Shown: positions 43,794 to 51,825 of the stretch, piece after piece
How positions within the stretch are numbered: position 1 is the stretch's first letter
How the letters are laid out: the number at the start of each line of letters is the position of its first letter
Assembly: GCF_030269365.1 (NCBI RefSeq)
Contig: NZ_BSTF01000001.1
Span: 248,001-312,000 of the forward strand
Length of the DNA: 64,000 bases
Direction of reading: 5' to 3'
Source: Lentzea sp. NBRC 102530
Lineage (GTDB): Bacteria > Actinomycetota > Actinomycetes > Mycobacteriales > Pseudonocardiaceae
The notes under the pieces: model-generated
Database searches by the model: none
What the model saw: the letters and a program-made list of their open reading frames with translations, nothing else
Told to the model about the DNA's origin: nothing
Made by a program: the position numbers and the translations under genes

Positions 43794-44608
43794 TGGGCAG
43801 CGTGAAGGCGGAGCTGCTGCGGCTGTGGAAGTGGCCCGCGACCTGGGTGCTGATCGGCGTGTGGCTGGTGATGACGCTGACGTTCGGCTACGTGTTCAAC
43901 TACCTCGCCCTGAACGGCGGCACGAACACGCGGGACATGTCGCAGCAGCAGCTGATCAGCGCGATGCAGCCGGAGAACGTGGGCGCGGCCGTCGTGCGCG
44001 GCCTGCCGATGTTCGGTGGCGCGATCATCCTGGTGCTGGCCGCGCTGGCGGTCGGCAGCGGCTACGGCTGGGGCACCTGGAAGACCACGCTGACCGCCGG
44101 TCCGCGCCGGGTGTCGGCGATGGCGGGCACCCTGGGCGCGTTGGCGGTCGTCGTGGTCCTGCTGGTGGCGTTGACGTTCGCCGTGAACCTCAGCGCGTCG
44201 ATCGTGATCGCGTCTCTGGAGGGCTGGGACTGGAGTCTTCCCGGGTGGGGCGTGTTCGAGGCGTTGGGCGCGTCACTGCTGATCGCCGCCATGTGGACGG
44301 GGTTCGGGGTGTTCCTCGGCGTCGTCACCAAGGGACCCGCGCTGGCCGTCGGGCTCGGCCTGATGTGGGCGATCGTGACGGAGAACCTGTTGCGGGGCGT
44401 GGGTTCCCTGCTCGGCCCCGTCGAGTCGCTGACCGAGGTGCTGCCCGGCGGTTCGGCCGGCAACCTCGCCGGTGCCGTCGGCGGTTCGGGCGCCCCCGGC
44501 GTGCTGAACTCGCTCAGCGGCACCACCGCCGCCCTGTTCCTCGTCGGGTACGTGGTGGTGTTCGTGGGCGCGGCGACGTTGCTGAAAGTGCGCCGCGACC
44601 TCGTATAG
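43793..44608 (+). CDS. ABC transporter permease (ABC-2 type)
   Basis: A 271-residue protein with six predicted membrane helices, including WKWPATWVLIGVWLVMTLTF and LFLVGYVVVFVGAATLL, and an external loop after helix 1. It is an ABC-2 subfamily permease of the BcrB/NatB kind. It starts at ATG 43793 (TGATG) or GTG 43790 overlapping the ATPase stop. Its 3' third is overlapped on the other strand by the open frame of the small membrane protein at 44273-44995. Confidence 0.85.
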   Translation: MGSVKAELLRLWKWPATWVLIGVWLVMTLTFGYVFNYLALNGGTNTRDMSQQQLISAMQPENVGAAVVRGLPMFGGAIILVLAALAVGSGYGWGTWKTTLTAGPRRVSAMAGTLGALAVVVVLLVALTFAVNLSASIVIASLEGWDWSLPGWGVFEALGASLLIAAMWTGFGVFLGVVTKGPALAVGLGLMWAIVTENLLRGVGSLLGPVESLTEVLPGGSAGNLAGAVGGSGAPGVLNSLSGTTAALFLVGYVVVFVGAATLLKVRRDLV

Positions 44609-44995
44609 GGCCACCGACGCCCACACGACGGCGAGCGCGATCGCGACTCCGGTGGGGTAGTCGCGGTCGTGCAGGCCCGGGTTGACCGGACCGCTGTGCT
44701 CGCGCCAGAGCACCGGCACGGCGAGGAGCGTGAGGACGCCGCTGACCGCCAGGCCGATGCCGATGGACGGGCGTTTGACCACGAAGCCGGACAGGCCGAC
44801 CAGCGGAGCGATCAGGAAGTCGTGCAGCACCACACCGCCGCCGAGCCAGAGCAGGAGTTCGAGGGTGACCTGGGGGAGCAGGAGCCACGCGCCCCAGGCA
44901 CCCAGGGCCACGCCGGCCGCGCCCAGCAGGACTCTCGCGCCGAGGACGGCAGGGCGCAGGACTGGACCGTTCGCACTCGGGTTCGTGCCGCTCAT
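44273..44995 (-). CDS. Small membrane protein with doubtful C-terminal extension
   Basis: The first about 130 residues look like a real membrane protein with four helices (LGARVLLGAAGVALGAWGAW; IGIGLAVSGVLTLLAVPVLW). The ATG overlaps the stop of the molybdopterin oxidoreductase gene. Beyond ALYEVAAHFQQ the frame runs 336 bp antisense to the ABC permease and becomes a low-complexity His/Arg/Gly shadow. The native stop has probably been lost, or a frameshift lies near 44,600. Function unknown. It is the last gene of the five-gene coupled operon. Confidence 0.55.
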   Translation of the reverse strand: MSGTNPSANGPVLRPAVLGARVLLGAAGVALGAWGAWLLLPQVTLELLLWLGGGVVLHDFLIAPLVGLSGFVVKRPSIGIGLAVSGVLTLLAVPVLWREHSGPVNPGLHDRDYPTGVAIALAVVWASVALYEVAAHFQQRRRAHEHHHVPDEEQGGGGAAERVQHAGGARTADGTGEVAGRTAGQHLGQRLDGAEQGTHAPQQVLRHDRPHQAEPDGQRGSLGDDAEEHPEPRPHGGDQQ

Positions 44996-46038
44996 GCCCG
45001 CACCTCCAGCGACGTGACCCACTTCGTCTGCAACACCCCTGGCCTGTTCGGCGCGATCAGCCGGCACGGGTAGCCGTGGTCCGGCGTCAGCTCCTCCCCG
45101 TCGAGCCGCAACGCCAGCAACGTCAACGGGTCCCGCGCGAACGCCTCCGGCAACGTCGTCGCCCGGTACAGCCCGTCGCGCTCCAGCGACTCGACCCGCA
45201 CGTCCCCGCCGCTCACCAGGTCGCGCACCCGCACCCCGGTCCACGTCGCGTTCTGGCTCCACCCCTCGACGCACGCGATCGGCAGCTCGACCGTGGTCTG
45301 CGGCATCGCGCGGAGTTCCGCGAGCGAGTAGGTCCGGTCGCCCGCCTTCAGCCGCCAGTCCGCGGGCACGACGATGTTCGCGGCCTTGGCCGTCCGGTTG
45401 ACCGGCAACGGCCCGTCCGACCGCCACGCCAGCACCGACACCTTGCGCAGCCACGGCACGGTGACCCCGGCCGTCGCAACGACCGCGACGCCGGTCGTGA
45501 GCGCGGTCGTCCGCAGGAAAGCCCTGCGCGACAACACGGTCCGCTCCTCGGACCGCGGTTCCAGCGTCCGGCAGACCACCGGGATCTTCACGGCGATGTG
45601 CACGAGCATCGCGCCGATCGCGATCCACGCCACCGCGTAGTGTGCCGTCGGGAAGTAGAACGACCACGGGTAGTTCTGCGCCGCGTTGAACAGCCCCGTC
45701 ACGAGTTCGAAGAACGACGCCCCGAGCAGCACGAAGATCGACGCACGCTCCAGGGCGTGCGGCACGGACCTGACCAGCGGCCGTTCGAACAGCTTCGGGT
45801 AGACGCTCCACAACTTGGCCAGCAGCAACGGGACCGCCGCGACCCCGGAGATCACGTGCACCCCCTGCGTGACCCGGTAGAGGCCCGCCGGGCGGGTGGG
45901 CCACGGCCACTCGTGCTGGATGCCGTGGCTGATCAGCCCGGTGACGAAGCACAGCCCGAACGCGATGCCGAGCCACGTGCCGACCCGGCTGGTCACGCCG
46001 GGGTGGTGCGCGGGTGCCTTGAAGACGGGGAGTTTCAC
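44992..46038 (-). CDS. Molybdopterin-dependent oxidoreductase with N-terminal membrane domain
   Basis: A 348-residue protein. The first about 170 residues hold four membrane helices with His residues (THLI-type TGLISHGIQHEWPW; YAVAWIAIGAMLVHIAVKIP), like a cytochrome b561-type domain. A twin-arginine-like SRRAFLRTTAL segment precedes a sulfite-oxidase-fold catalytic domain with LPIACVEGWSQNATWTGVRV; the Cys is the molybdenum ligand position. Predicted to be a membrane-bound periplasmic Mo enzyme. GTG 46038 overlaps the upstream methyltransferase stop. The substrate is unknown. Confidence 0.85.
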   Translation of the reverse strand: MKLPVFKAPAHHPGVTSRVGTWLGIAFGLCFVTGLISHGIQHEWPWPTRPAGLYRVTQGVHVISGVAAVPLLLAKLWSVYPKLFERPLVRSVPHALERASIFVLLGASFFELVTGLFNAAQNYPWSFYFPTAHYAVAWIAIGAMLVHIAVKIPVVCRTLEPRSEERTVLSRRAFLRTTALTTGVAVVATAGVTVPWLRKVSVLAWRSDGPLPVNRTAKAANIVVPADWRLKAGDRTYSLAELRAMPQTTVELPIACVEGWSQNATWTGVRVRDLVSGGDVRVESLERDGLYRATTLPEAFARDPLTLLALRLDGEELTPDHGYPCRLIAPNRPGVLQTKWVTSLEVRA

Positions 46039-46631
46039 AGCCGCTCCCAGCACGCGAACCAGCGCCCGGCCCGTTCCACCTGCCACAGCAGGAAGAACCC
46101 GTCCGCCGCCACCGACTCCGCGTCGCTCCACGCCCACGGGAACCGCTGCCCGCAGGTGTCGGCGGTGCGCACCCTGGCCTGCCCGACCGTGAGACCGGAC
46201 CCCGGCGGCTCGACCTCGACGACCACCGTCCCGCTCGGCCCGAGCAACTGCCGCACGCGCCGCAACAACGTCGCGGGATCGCCGCCGATGCCGATGTTGC
46301 CGTCGGCCAGCAGCACGTGCCGCCACCGCCCTTCTCCGGGCAGGGGACCGAAGACGTCACGCCGGACCGCGACGCCACCTCGTGCCGTGGTGCGCCGGAC
46401 CGCCTCGGGCGAGACGTCGACGCCCAGCGCGTGCACGCCGCGCGCCAGCAGTGCGGTGACCAGGCGACCCGGTCCGCAGCCGACGTCGAGGGTGGGGCCG
46501 GCGCAGGCGTCGAGGAGGACGGCGTCACCGTCGTCGGCGTCGGCCTGCCAGCGGGCGACGCTGAGTTCGCGCGAGGTGACGCCGGGGAGGTCGAGCCAGC
46601 TGGGGCGCCCGCGCAGGGCCTGGTCGAACAT
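46035..46631 (-). CDS. Class I SAM-dependent methyltransferase
   Basis: A 198-residue methyltransferase with motif I LDVGCGPGRLVTALLARG, the acidic strand LGVDVSPEAV and motif II VLLADGNIGIGGDP. It carries no domain beyond the Rossmann core. It is coupled at both ends: its ATG touches the DUF2064 stop, and its stop overlaps the oxidoreductase start. The methyl acceptor is probably the product of the neighbouring glycosyltransferase-like enzymes. Confidence 0.85.
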   Translation of the reverse strand: MFDQALRGRPSWLDLPGVTSRELSVARWQADADDGDAVLLDACAGPTLDVGCGPGRLVTALLARGVHALGVDVSPEAVRRTTARGGVAVRRDVFGPLPGEGRWRHVLLADGNIGIGGDPATLLRRVRQLLGPSGTVVVEVEPPGSGLTVGQARVRTADTCGQRFPWAWSDAESVAADGFFLLWQVERAGRWFACWERL

Positions 46632-47284
46632 CACGACGTCACCGCCGTGATCCCGAGCAACGTCGCGGCGAACCTGCTGTCCGGAACCTCCCGCGCCACC
46701 AGCCGCGCGTCCTCGATCGTGTCCACATCGGACAGCGTCGGCAACATCCGCACCCCGTTGCCCCGCAACCCCTCCGAGCCCCGCAACGCCTCCAGCGTCC
46801 GCACCCCGGTGTCCGCCCGCGACATCGGCACGTCCCGCAACACCGACGCCCGCAACGGGTCCCGCAGCCCGAGCGCCCACCAGCCGCCGTCCGCCGCGAA
46901 CCCCAGCGCCGCCTCCCCGAACTCGGCGCACGACTCCAGCAGCGACGGCGACACCTGTGGCGTGTCCATCCCGATCTGCAGCACCGGCATCCGGAACCGC
47001 GCCACGTCGGCGTGCGCGTGCACCAGCCGTGCCGCGAACGTGTCGCCCCGCTGCGGGACCACCACGCACTCGGCCAGCGCGTCCCGGACGTCCTCGCGGC
47101 GCACCACCCCCGCCAGCGCCACCACCGGCACGGCACCCGGCGTGTCCAGGGCGGCCGACAGCGTGTCCAGCAGGGAGGCCGCCGCCACGTCCGCCGCCTC
47201 CTCCGGCGACAACGGCGGGCACAGGCGGGTCTTCACCTGGCCCGGTACCGGCGACTTGGCCATGACCAGCACGCAGAACCTCAT
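46631..47284 (-). CDS. DUF2064 (TIGR04282-like) glycosyltransferase-family protein
   Basis: A 217-residue GT-A-like nucleotidyl/glycosyltransferase fold: VLVMAKSPVPGQVKTRLCPP at the N-terminus is the family signature, followed by QIGMDTPQVSPSLL and ADGGWWALGL. Members were named for arsenosugar clusters, but most are in unrelated surface-glycan loci. It is coupled to the GT2 gene upstream and the methyltransferase downstream by overlapping codons. Confidence 0.85.
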   Translation of the reverse strand: MRFCVLVMAKSPVPGQVKTRLCPPLSPEEAADVAAASLLDTLSAALDTPGAVPVVALAGVVRREDVRDALAECVVVPQRGDTFAARLVHAHADVARFRMPVLQIGMDTPQVSPSLLESCAEFGEAALGFAADGGWWALGLRDPLRASVLRDVPMSRADTGVRTLEALRGSEGLRGNGVRMLPTLSDVDTIEDARLVAREVPDSRFAATLLGITAVTS

Positions 47285-47919
47285 CGCAGCACCCCCGCCA
47301 TGTCCCGGGCGGCCCGCATCGTGCCGCGCACCGAACCCGACACCTTCGACCGCGTGCCCGCCGCGCGCGCCCGGTAGGTCACGTCCACCTCGTGCACGCG
47401 CCAACCGGCGGCGGCCGCGCGCACCAGGAGTTCCAGGGGATAGCCGAAGGCGCGGTCCTGGACGTCCAACGCCAGCAACGCTTCCCGCCGGCAGACGCGC
47501 AGAGGTGCGATGTCGTGCACGGCCAAACCCCTGCGCCGCAACAGGGACGCGATCACGGCGTTGCCCGCCCGCGCGTGCCACGGCCAGACGCCGGCGTGCA
47601 CGGGCCTGCGCCGGCCGACCACCAGGTCCGCGTCGGCCAGCGACGCCGCCATCGCGGGAAGTTCGGCGAGGTCGAGGGAACCGTCCGCGTCGGCGAACGC
47701 CACCAGCTCGGAGGTGGCCGCCAGCAGGCCGGTGTGCACGGCGGCGCCGTAGCCGCGCCGGGGCTCGTGCACGACGAGGGCGCCGCACGCGGCGGCCACC
47801 TCGCGTGACCCGTCGGTGGACCCGTTGTCCACGACGATCGCGCGGTGACCGGGAGGCAGGGAGGCGAGGACCGCGGGCAGTGCGGCGGCCTCGTCCAGGC
47901 AGGGCAACACGACATCCAT
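47281..47919 (-). CDS. Glycosyltransferase family 2 protein
   Basis: A 212-residue GT2 enzyme: VVLPCLDEAAALPAVLASLP, IVVDNGSTDGS and the DxD-type FADADGSLDLAELP. It resembles dolichol/polyprenyl-phosphate sugar transferases without membrane helices. ATG 47919 has AAGGTGG upstream; a GTG three codons earlier is the alternative. It is the first gene of the five-gene operon. It likely loads a sugar onto a polyprenyl phosphate for the nearby membrane enzymes. Confidence 0.88.
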   Translation of the reverse strand: MDVVLPCLDEAAALPAVLASLPPGHRAIVVDNGSTDGSREVAAACGALVVHEPRRGYGAAVHTGLLAATSELVAFADADGSLDLAELPAMAASLADADLVVGRRRPVHAGVWPWHARAGNAVIASLLRRRGLAVHDIAPLRVCRREALLALDVQDRAFGYPLELLVRAAAAGWRVHEVDVTYRARAAGTRSKVSGSVRGTMRAARDMAGVLR

Positions 47920-48041
47920 GAGGTCCACCTTGGACCACGGGAAAGTGTTGTGGTGCTTACGGAATTGTGACGCACGAAAGAGTTCTTACGATTGTCTTGC
48001 AAGCCCGGCGGGCACCCGGCGGACCCCCTAGGTTGGGCGCG

Positions 48042-49217
48042 GTGCGTCTAGTCATCGCAGGGCTGCTCGTCGCCGCCGCCATCATCATCGGGGTCGTCGT
48101 CAACGTCAACGAACCCGGAATCCTGTTCGCCGCCGCGGCACCGCTGTTCGGCGACTGGCAGCCCCACGTCGGCCCCGGCACGCCGGTCGCGGTCCTGATC
48201 GCGTTCCTCGTCGTGGCCAAGGGGCCCGAGTTGGCGCGGCACCGGTTCGCGTTGCCGATCGCGTACGCGGCCTCGGTGGCGTTCACGCTGTCGCTGGCGA
48301 TGATCGACGGCTGGAGCCGGTTCGTCACCCGGCTCACCACCGAGGACGAGTACCTGCACGAGGTTCCGGGCGTCACCGACATCCCGGCCATGCTCGGCAC
48401 GTTCGCACAGCGCATCCCCGACTTCCAGCCCGACTCGTGGACGACGCACGTTTCCGGTCACCCGCCGGGCGCGCTGCTCACGTTCGTCGCGCTCGACCGG
48501 ATCGGGCTCGGCGGGGGAGCGGCCGCGTCGCTGTTCTGCGTCCTGGTCGGCTCGCTGGCGGTGGTCGCGATCCCGTCGGCGCTCAAGAACAACACGGTGC
48601 TGCCGTTCCTCGTGCTGTTCCCCGGCGCGGTGTGGGTGGGGGCGTCGGCGGACGGCCTGTTCATGGGCGTCGCGGCGGTCGGCGTCTACCTGCTCACGCG
48701 GTGGCCGGTGCTCGGCGGGGTGGTGCTCGGCTGGTGCCTGTTCCTGTCGTACGGGCTGGTGCTGCTCGCCCCGCTCGCACTCGTCGCGATCGGCAAGGAC
48801 CTCCGCAGGATCGGCTGGGCCGTCGCGGGCGCGCTCACCGTCGTCGCGGCGTTCGCGATCAGCGGGTTCTGGTGGCTCGACGGTTACGAGCTCGTCAAAC
48901 TCCGCTACTACCAGGGCATCGGCGACACCAGGCCGTACTGGTACTGGGTGTGGGCGAACCTCGCGGCGCTCGCGCTGGTCATCGGCCCGGCCGGGATCCA
49001 GGGGCTGCGCAGGGACAAGTGGGTGATCGGCGCTGGCATCGCGATCCTCGCGGCCGACCTGTCGGGTCTCAGCAAGGCCGAGACCGAACGCATCTGGCTG
49101 CCGTTCGCGGTCTGGCTCCTCGCCGGCACGGCGAAGCTCGACCACCACAGGAGGTGGCTCACCGCCCAGGCCGTCACGGCCCTGGCGGTGAACCACCTGG
49201 TGCTCACGAACTGGTGA
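48042..49217 (+). CDS. Multi-pass membrane protein, GT-C-like
   Basis: A 391-residue protein with about ten membrane helices. A conserved-looking external loop lies after helix 3 (TTEDEYLHEVPGVTDIP, then THVSGHPPGALLTF). Acidic and His residues outside the first helices are typical of GT-C polyprenyl-phosphate-sugar transferases, so that is the likely class. It is divergent from the GT2-headed operon and convergent with the epimerase gene, and may use the sugar lipid they make. GTG 48042 is chosen because it begins at the first helix. Confidence 0.65.
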   Translation: MRLVIAGLLVAAAIIIGVVVNVNEPGILFAAAAPLFGDWQPHVGPGTPVAVLIAFLVVAKGPELARHRFALPIAYAASVAFTLSLAMIDGWSRFVTRLTTEDEYLHEVPGVTDIPAMLGTFAQRIPDFQPDSWTTHVSGHPPGALLTFVALDRIGLGGGAAASLFCVLVGSLAVVAIPSALKNNTVLPFLVLFPGAVWVGASADGLFMGVAAVGVYLLTRWPVLGGVVLGWCLFLSYGLVLLAPLALVAIGKDLRRIGWAVAGALTVVAAFAISGFWWLDGYELVKLRYYQGIGDTRPYWYWVWANLAALALVIGPAGIQGLRRDKWVIGAGIAILAADLSGLSKAETERIWLPFAVWLLAGTAKLDHHRRWLTAQAVTALAVNHLVLTNW

Positions 49218-50244
49218 CCGGCTCGCGTTGCGCGGAGGAGGCGAACTCGCGCACCCCGTCCTCGAACCCGACCTGAGCCTCGAAACCCAGTACCTCCAAC
49301 GCTTTCGCGGGCGACGCCACGACGTGCCGGACGTCGCCCGCCCGCGCCCCGCCCACGATCTCCGGCGTCGGCCCGTCACACGCGTCGGCCAGCGCGAACG
49401 CCAGGTCGCCGATCGTGTGCGGGGTGCCGGAGCAGACGTTCACGGCCTCGAAGCCAGGCCGGGGTGAGGCGAGCGCCAGCGCGTTGGCCCGCGCCACGTC
49501 CGTGACGTGCACGAAGTCCCGCCGCTGCCGCCCGTCCTCCATGACTCGCGGCGCGACCCCGTTCTGCAACGCCGAACGGAAGATCGACGCCACCCCGGCG
49601 TACGGGGTGTCGCGCGGCATTCGCGGCCCGTAGACGTTGTGGTAGCGCAACGCCCACACGCTCCCGCCGGTCTGCCGCGCCCAGGCCACCGCCAGGTGTT
49701 CCTGCGCCAGCTTCGTCGCGGCGTAGGTGCTGCGCGGCTCCAGCGGCGCGTCCTCGGGCACCAGCTCGGACACCACGAAGTCACCGCAGGGGCAGCGCGG
49801 CTCGTACATGCCCCTGGCCACGTCGGCGGCCGTGCGTTCGGCGCGCACGATCCCGTGCGTCAGGCACCGGTAGCGGCCCTCGCCGTAGACGACCATCGAC
49901 GACGCCAGCACCAGCCGCGACACCCCCGCCCGGTGCATCTCGGCCAGCAGCACGGCCGTCCCGAGGTCGTTGTGCCGCGCGTAGGAGGGCGCGTCGAACG
50001 GGTCCACGCCGTGCCCGACCATCGCCGCCTGGTGGCACACGGCGTCCACAGAGGACAGAAGTGGTCGCAGCACGTCCGGATCGGTCACGTCGCCCACGAC
50101 GAGTTCGTGCTCCAGTGCCGGAACGGTGCCATGTGCCTCGGGCAGCAACGCGTCGAGCACCACGCATTCGTGGCCCTGGGAGATCAGCTCGTCCGCGACG
50201 TGCGACCCGATGAACCCGGCCCCGCCGGTGATCAGTACTCGCAT
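49204..50244 (-). CDS. NAD-dependent sugar-nucleotide epimerase/dehydratase (extended SDR)
   Basis: A 346-residue extended SDR with TGGAGFIGSHVADEL, catalytic Ser in LASSMVVYG and YAATK as Tyr-x3-Lys, and RYHNVYGPRMP in the substrate lobe. It resembles UDP-glucose 4-epimerase or dTDP-sugar dehydratases. A short insert with CPCGD is unusual. It probably supplies a nucleotide sugar to the neighbouring glycosyltransferases. Its 3' end overlaps the membrane-protein gene by 14 bp. Confidence 0.88.
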   Translation of the reverse strand: MRVLITGGAGFIGSHVADELISQGHECVVLDALLPEAHGTVPALEHELVVGDVTDPDVLRPLLSSVDAVCHQAAMVGHGVDPFDAPSYARHNDLGTAVLLAEMHRAGVSRLVLASSMVVYGEGRYRCLTHGIVRAERTAADVARGMYEPRCPCGDFVVSELVPEDAPLEPRSTYAATKLAQEHLAVAWARQTGGSVWALRYHNVYGPRMPRDTPYAGVASIFRSALQNGVAPRVMEDGRQRRDFVHVTDVARANALALASPRPGFEAVNVCSGTPHTIGDLAFALADACDGPTPEIVGGARAGDVRHVVASPAKALEVLGFEAQVGFEDGVREFASSAQREPVTSS

Positions 50245-50262
50245 GAACCGACCGTAGGGCCG

Positions 50263-51075
50263 TCACGCCCGCCCGGCGCCGCGAGACGGCCGGCCGTCAG
50301 AACTCCGTAAGACCATCTCCACCACGAACCGCGCTCCCCGTGGCGCGCGGTCCTCCACCCACACCCGGCCGCCCAGCCGGTGCACGTGCTCGCGGACCAG
50401 CGCGAGCCCCAGCCCGCTGCCCGTGTCACCGCCCCGGCCGCCCGCCATGACGCCGCGCGCGAACCGTTCGAAGATCTCCTCCCGCAGGCCCGCGGGTACC
50501 CCGGGACCGGCGTCCTCGACCTCCAGCCGCACCGCTGCGCCCACGACCCGCACCGCCACCAGGACCACACCGCCCGCGTGGCGTTCGGCGTTGTCGAGCA
50601 GGTTCGTCAGCACTCGATCGAGGCGCCGCCGGTCACCCGGCACGACGGCGGGCTCCAGCTCCACCGGCACGGGCGCGGCGCGTGCCGCGATCACGTTGCG
50701 CACCAACGAGTCCAGCGCGACGTCCTCCTGCAGTGGGTCGTCGGTCTGGTCGGCGCGCGAGATCTCCAGCAGGTCCACCACCATCCGCGCGAACCTGTCG
50801 ACCTCCGAGGTCAGCAGCTCCAGCGCCGTGCCCGCCGTGCCGGGCAGGTGTTCCCTCCGCCGCCGCAGCACCGCGCCCGCGTTGACCATCGTCGTCAACG
50901 GCGACCGCAGCTCGTGCGAGACGTCGGAGGCGAACCTGGCCTCCCGCAACGCCCTCTCCTCCAGCTCCCGCGCCATCGAGTCGAACCTGGTCCTCAGTGC
51001 TCGCCTGGCCGCCCACGAACCCAGGGCGGCGCCGAGCAGTGCCGATCCGACCGCGACGGCGACCTCCGGTATCAC
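50263..51075 (-). CDS. Histidine kinase with minimal sensor
   Basis: A 270-residue kinase with one N-terminal hydrophobic helix (VAVAVGSALLGAALGSWAA) and no sensory domain. The H-box is FASDVSHELRSPLTTM, the N-box NLLDNAERHAGG and the G-box DTGSGLGLALVREHVH. It phosphorylates the OmpR-type regulator whose stop overlaps its GTG start (GTGA). The lack of a periplasmic domain implies a partner or a membrane cue. Confidence 0.9.
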   Translation of the reverse strand: MIPEVAVAVGSALLGAALGSWAARRALRTRFDSMARELEERALREARFASDVSHELRSPLTTMVNAGAVLRRRREHLPGTAGTALELLTSEVDRFARMVVDLLEISRADQTDDPLQEDVALDSLVRNVIAARAAPVPVELEPAVVPGDRRRLDRVLTNLLDNAERHAGGVVLVAVRVVGAAVRLEVEDAGPGVPAGLREEIFERFARGVMAGGRGGDTGSGLGLALVREHVHRLGGRVWVEDRAPRGARFVVEMVLRSSDGRPSRGAGRA

Positions 51076-51743
51076 GAGCGGATCCGGTATCCGGTGCCGC
51101 GCACGGTGAGCAGCAGGTCGGGATCGTCGGGATTGGTCTCGATCTTGCGGCGCAGCCTTCTGATGTGCACGTCCAGCAAACGGGTGTCGCCGAAGTAGTC
51201 GTAGCCCCAGACCTTTTGCAGCAACTGCTCCCTGGTGACGATGCGGCCGCCCGCACCAGCGAGTTCCAGCAACAGCCGGAATTCCGTCCTGGTGAGGTGA
51301 ACGCGTTCGCCCGCTCGGTGCACAAGTCCTTCCTGCGGACGGATTTCCAGGTTCCCGATCCACACCGCCTCGCGGCCGGGTCCGCGCCGCCTCAGCAACG
51401 CGCGGATCCGTGCGGCGAGAACGCTCGCCATCAACGGTTTCGTGACGTAGTCGTCCGCTCCCGCCTCCAGGCCGGCGATCACGTCACGGGCGTCCGTGCG
51501 CGCCGTGACCACGATGATGGGCAGGTCGCCGCGTGCCCGCACGGTTCTGACGACCTCCAGGCCGTCCACGCCGGGCAGCGTGAGGTCGACCAGCACCACG
51601 TCGAACGACTCGGTCCCCAAACGGTGCAACGCCTGTTCGCCCGAACCCGCCTCGTCCACGGAGAAACCCTCGTCGGACAAGGCGAGGCTCAACGCCCGCC
51701 GGATCCGCTCGTCGTCCTCGACCAGCAACACCCCTACGCACAC
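51072..51743 (-). CDS. OmpR/PhoB-family response regulator
   Basis: A 223-residue regulator with receiver residues VEDDE, phospho-acceptor in VVLVDLTLPGVDG and Lys in YVTKPLM, and a winged-helix domain (LTRTEFRLLLELAGAGGR, RRLRRKIETNPDDPDLLLTV). The start is GTG 51743. Its GGAG ribosome-binding site lies inside the right arm of the perfect hairpin at 51748-51794, so translation may be gated by RNA folding or by a binding protein. It is coupled to the kinase that follows. Confidence 0.92.
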   Translation of the reverse strand: MCVGVLLVEDDERIRRALSLALSDEGFSVDEAGSGEQALHRLGTESFDVVLVDLTLPGVDGLEVVRTVRARGDLPIIVVTARTDARDVIAGLEAGADDYVTKPLMASVLAARIRALLRRRGPGREAVWIGNLEIRPQEGLVHRAGERVHLTRTEFRLLLELAGAGGRIVTREQLLQKVWGYDYFGDTRLLDVHIRRLRRKIETNPDDPDLLLTVRGTGYRIRS

Positions 51744-51747
51744 AACG

Positions 51748-51794
51748 ACTCCACTGTGTGAGAGCCGCGGCGACGGCGCCTCACACAGTGGAGT
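51748..51794 (-). promoter_or_regulatory. Perfect 15-bp hairpin covering the response-regulator ribosome-binding site
   Basis: ACTCCACTGTGTGAG (51748-51762, plus strand) pairs exactly with CTCACACAGTGGAGT (51780-51794), with a 17-base spacer. In the minus-strand transcript the GGAG Shine-Dalgarno, six bases before the GTG start, is in the 3' arm and would be sequestered. It could instead be an operator palindrome, or end the upstream glucanase transcript (no T-run). Confidence 0.75.
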
Positions 51795-51825
51795 GAAAGT
51801 CGATCAAAATCAAGATTGCTTCGGT

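Noticed and set aside
51748..51794. Hairpin considered only as a Rho-independent terminator
   Set aside because: No T-run follows on either strand, and it covers a Shine-Dalgarno, so a regulatory role is at least as likely.
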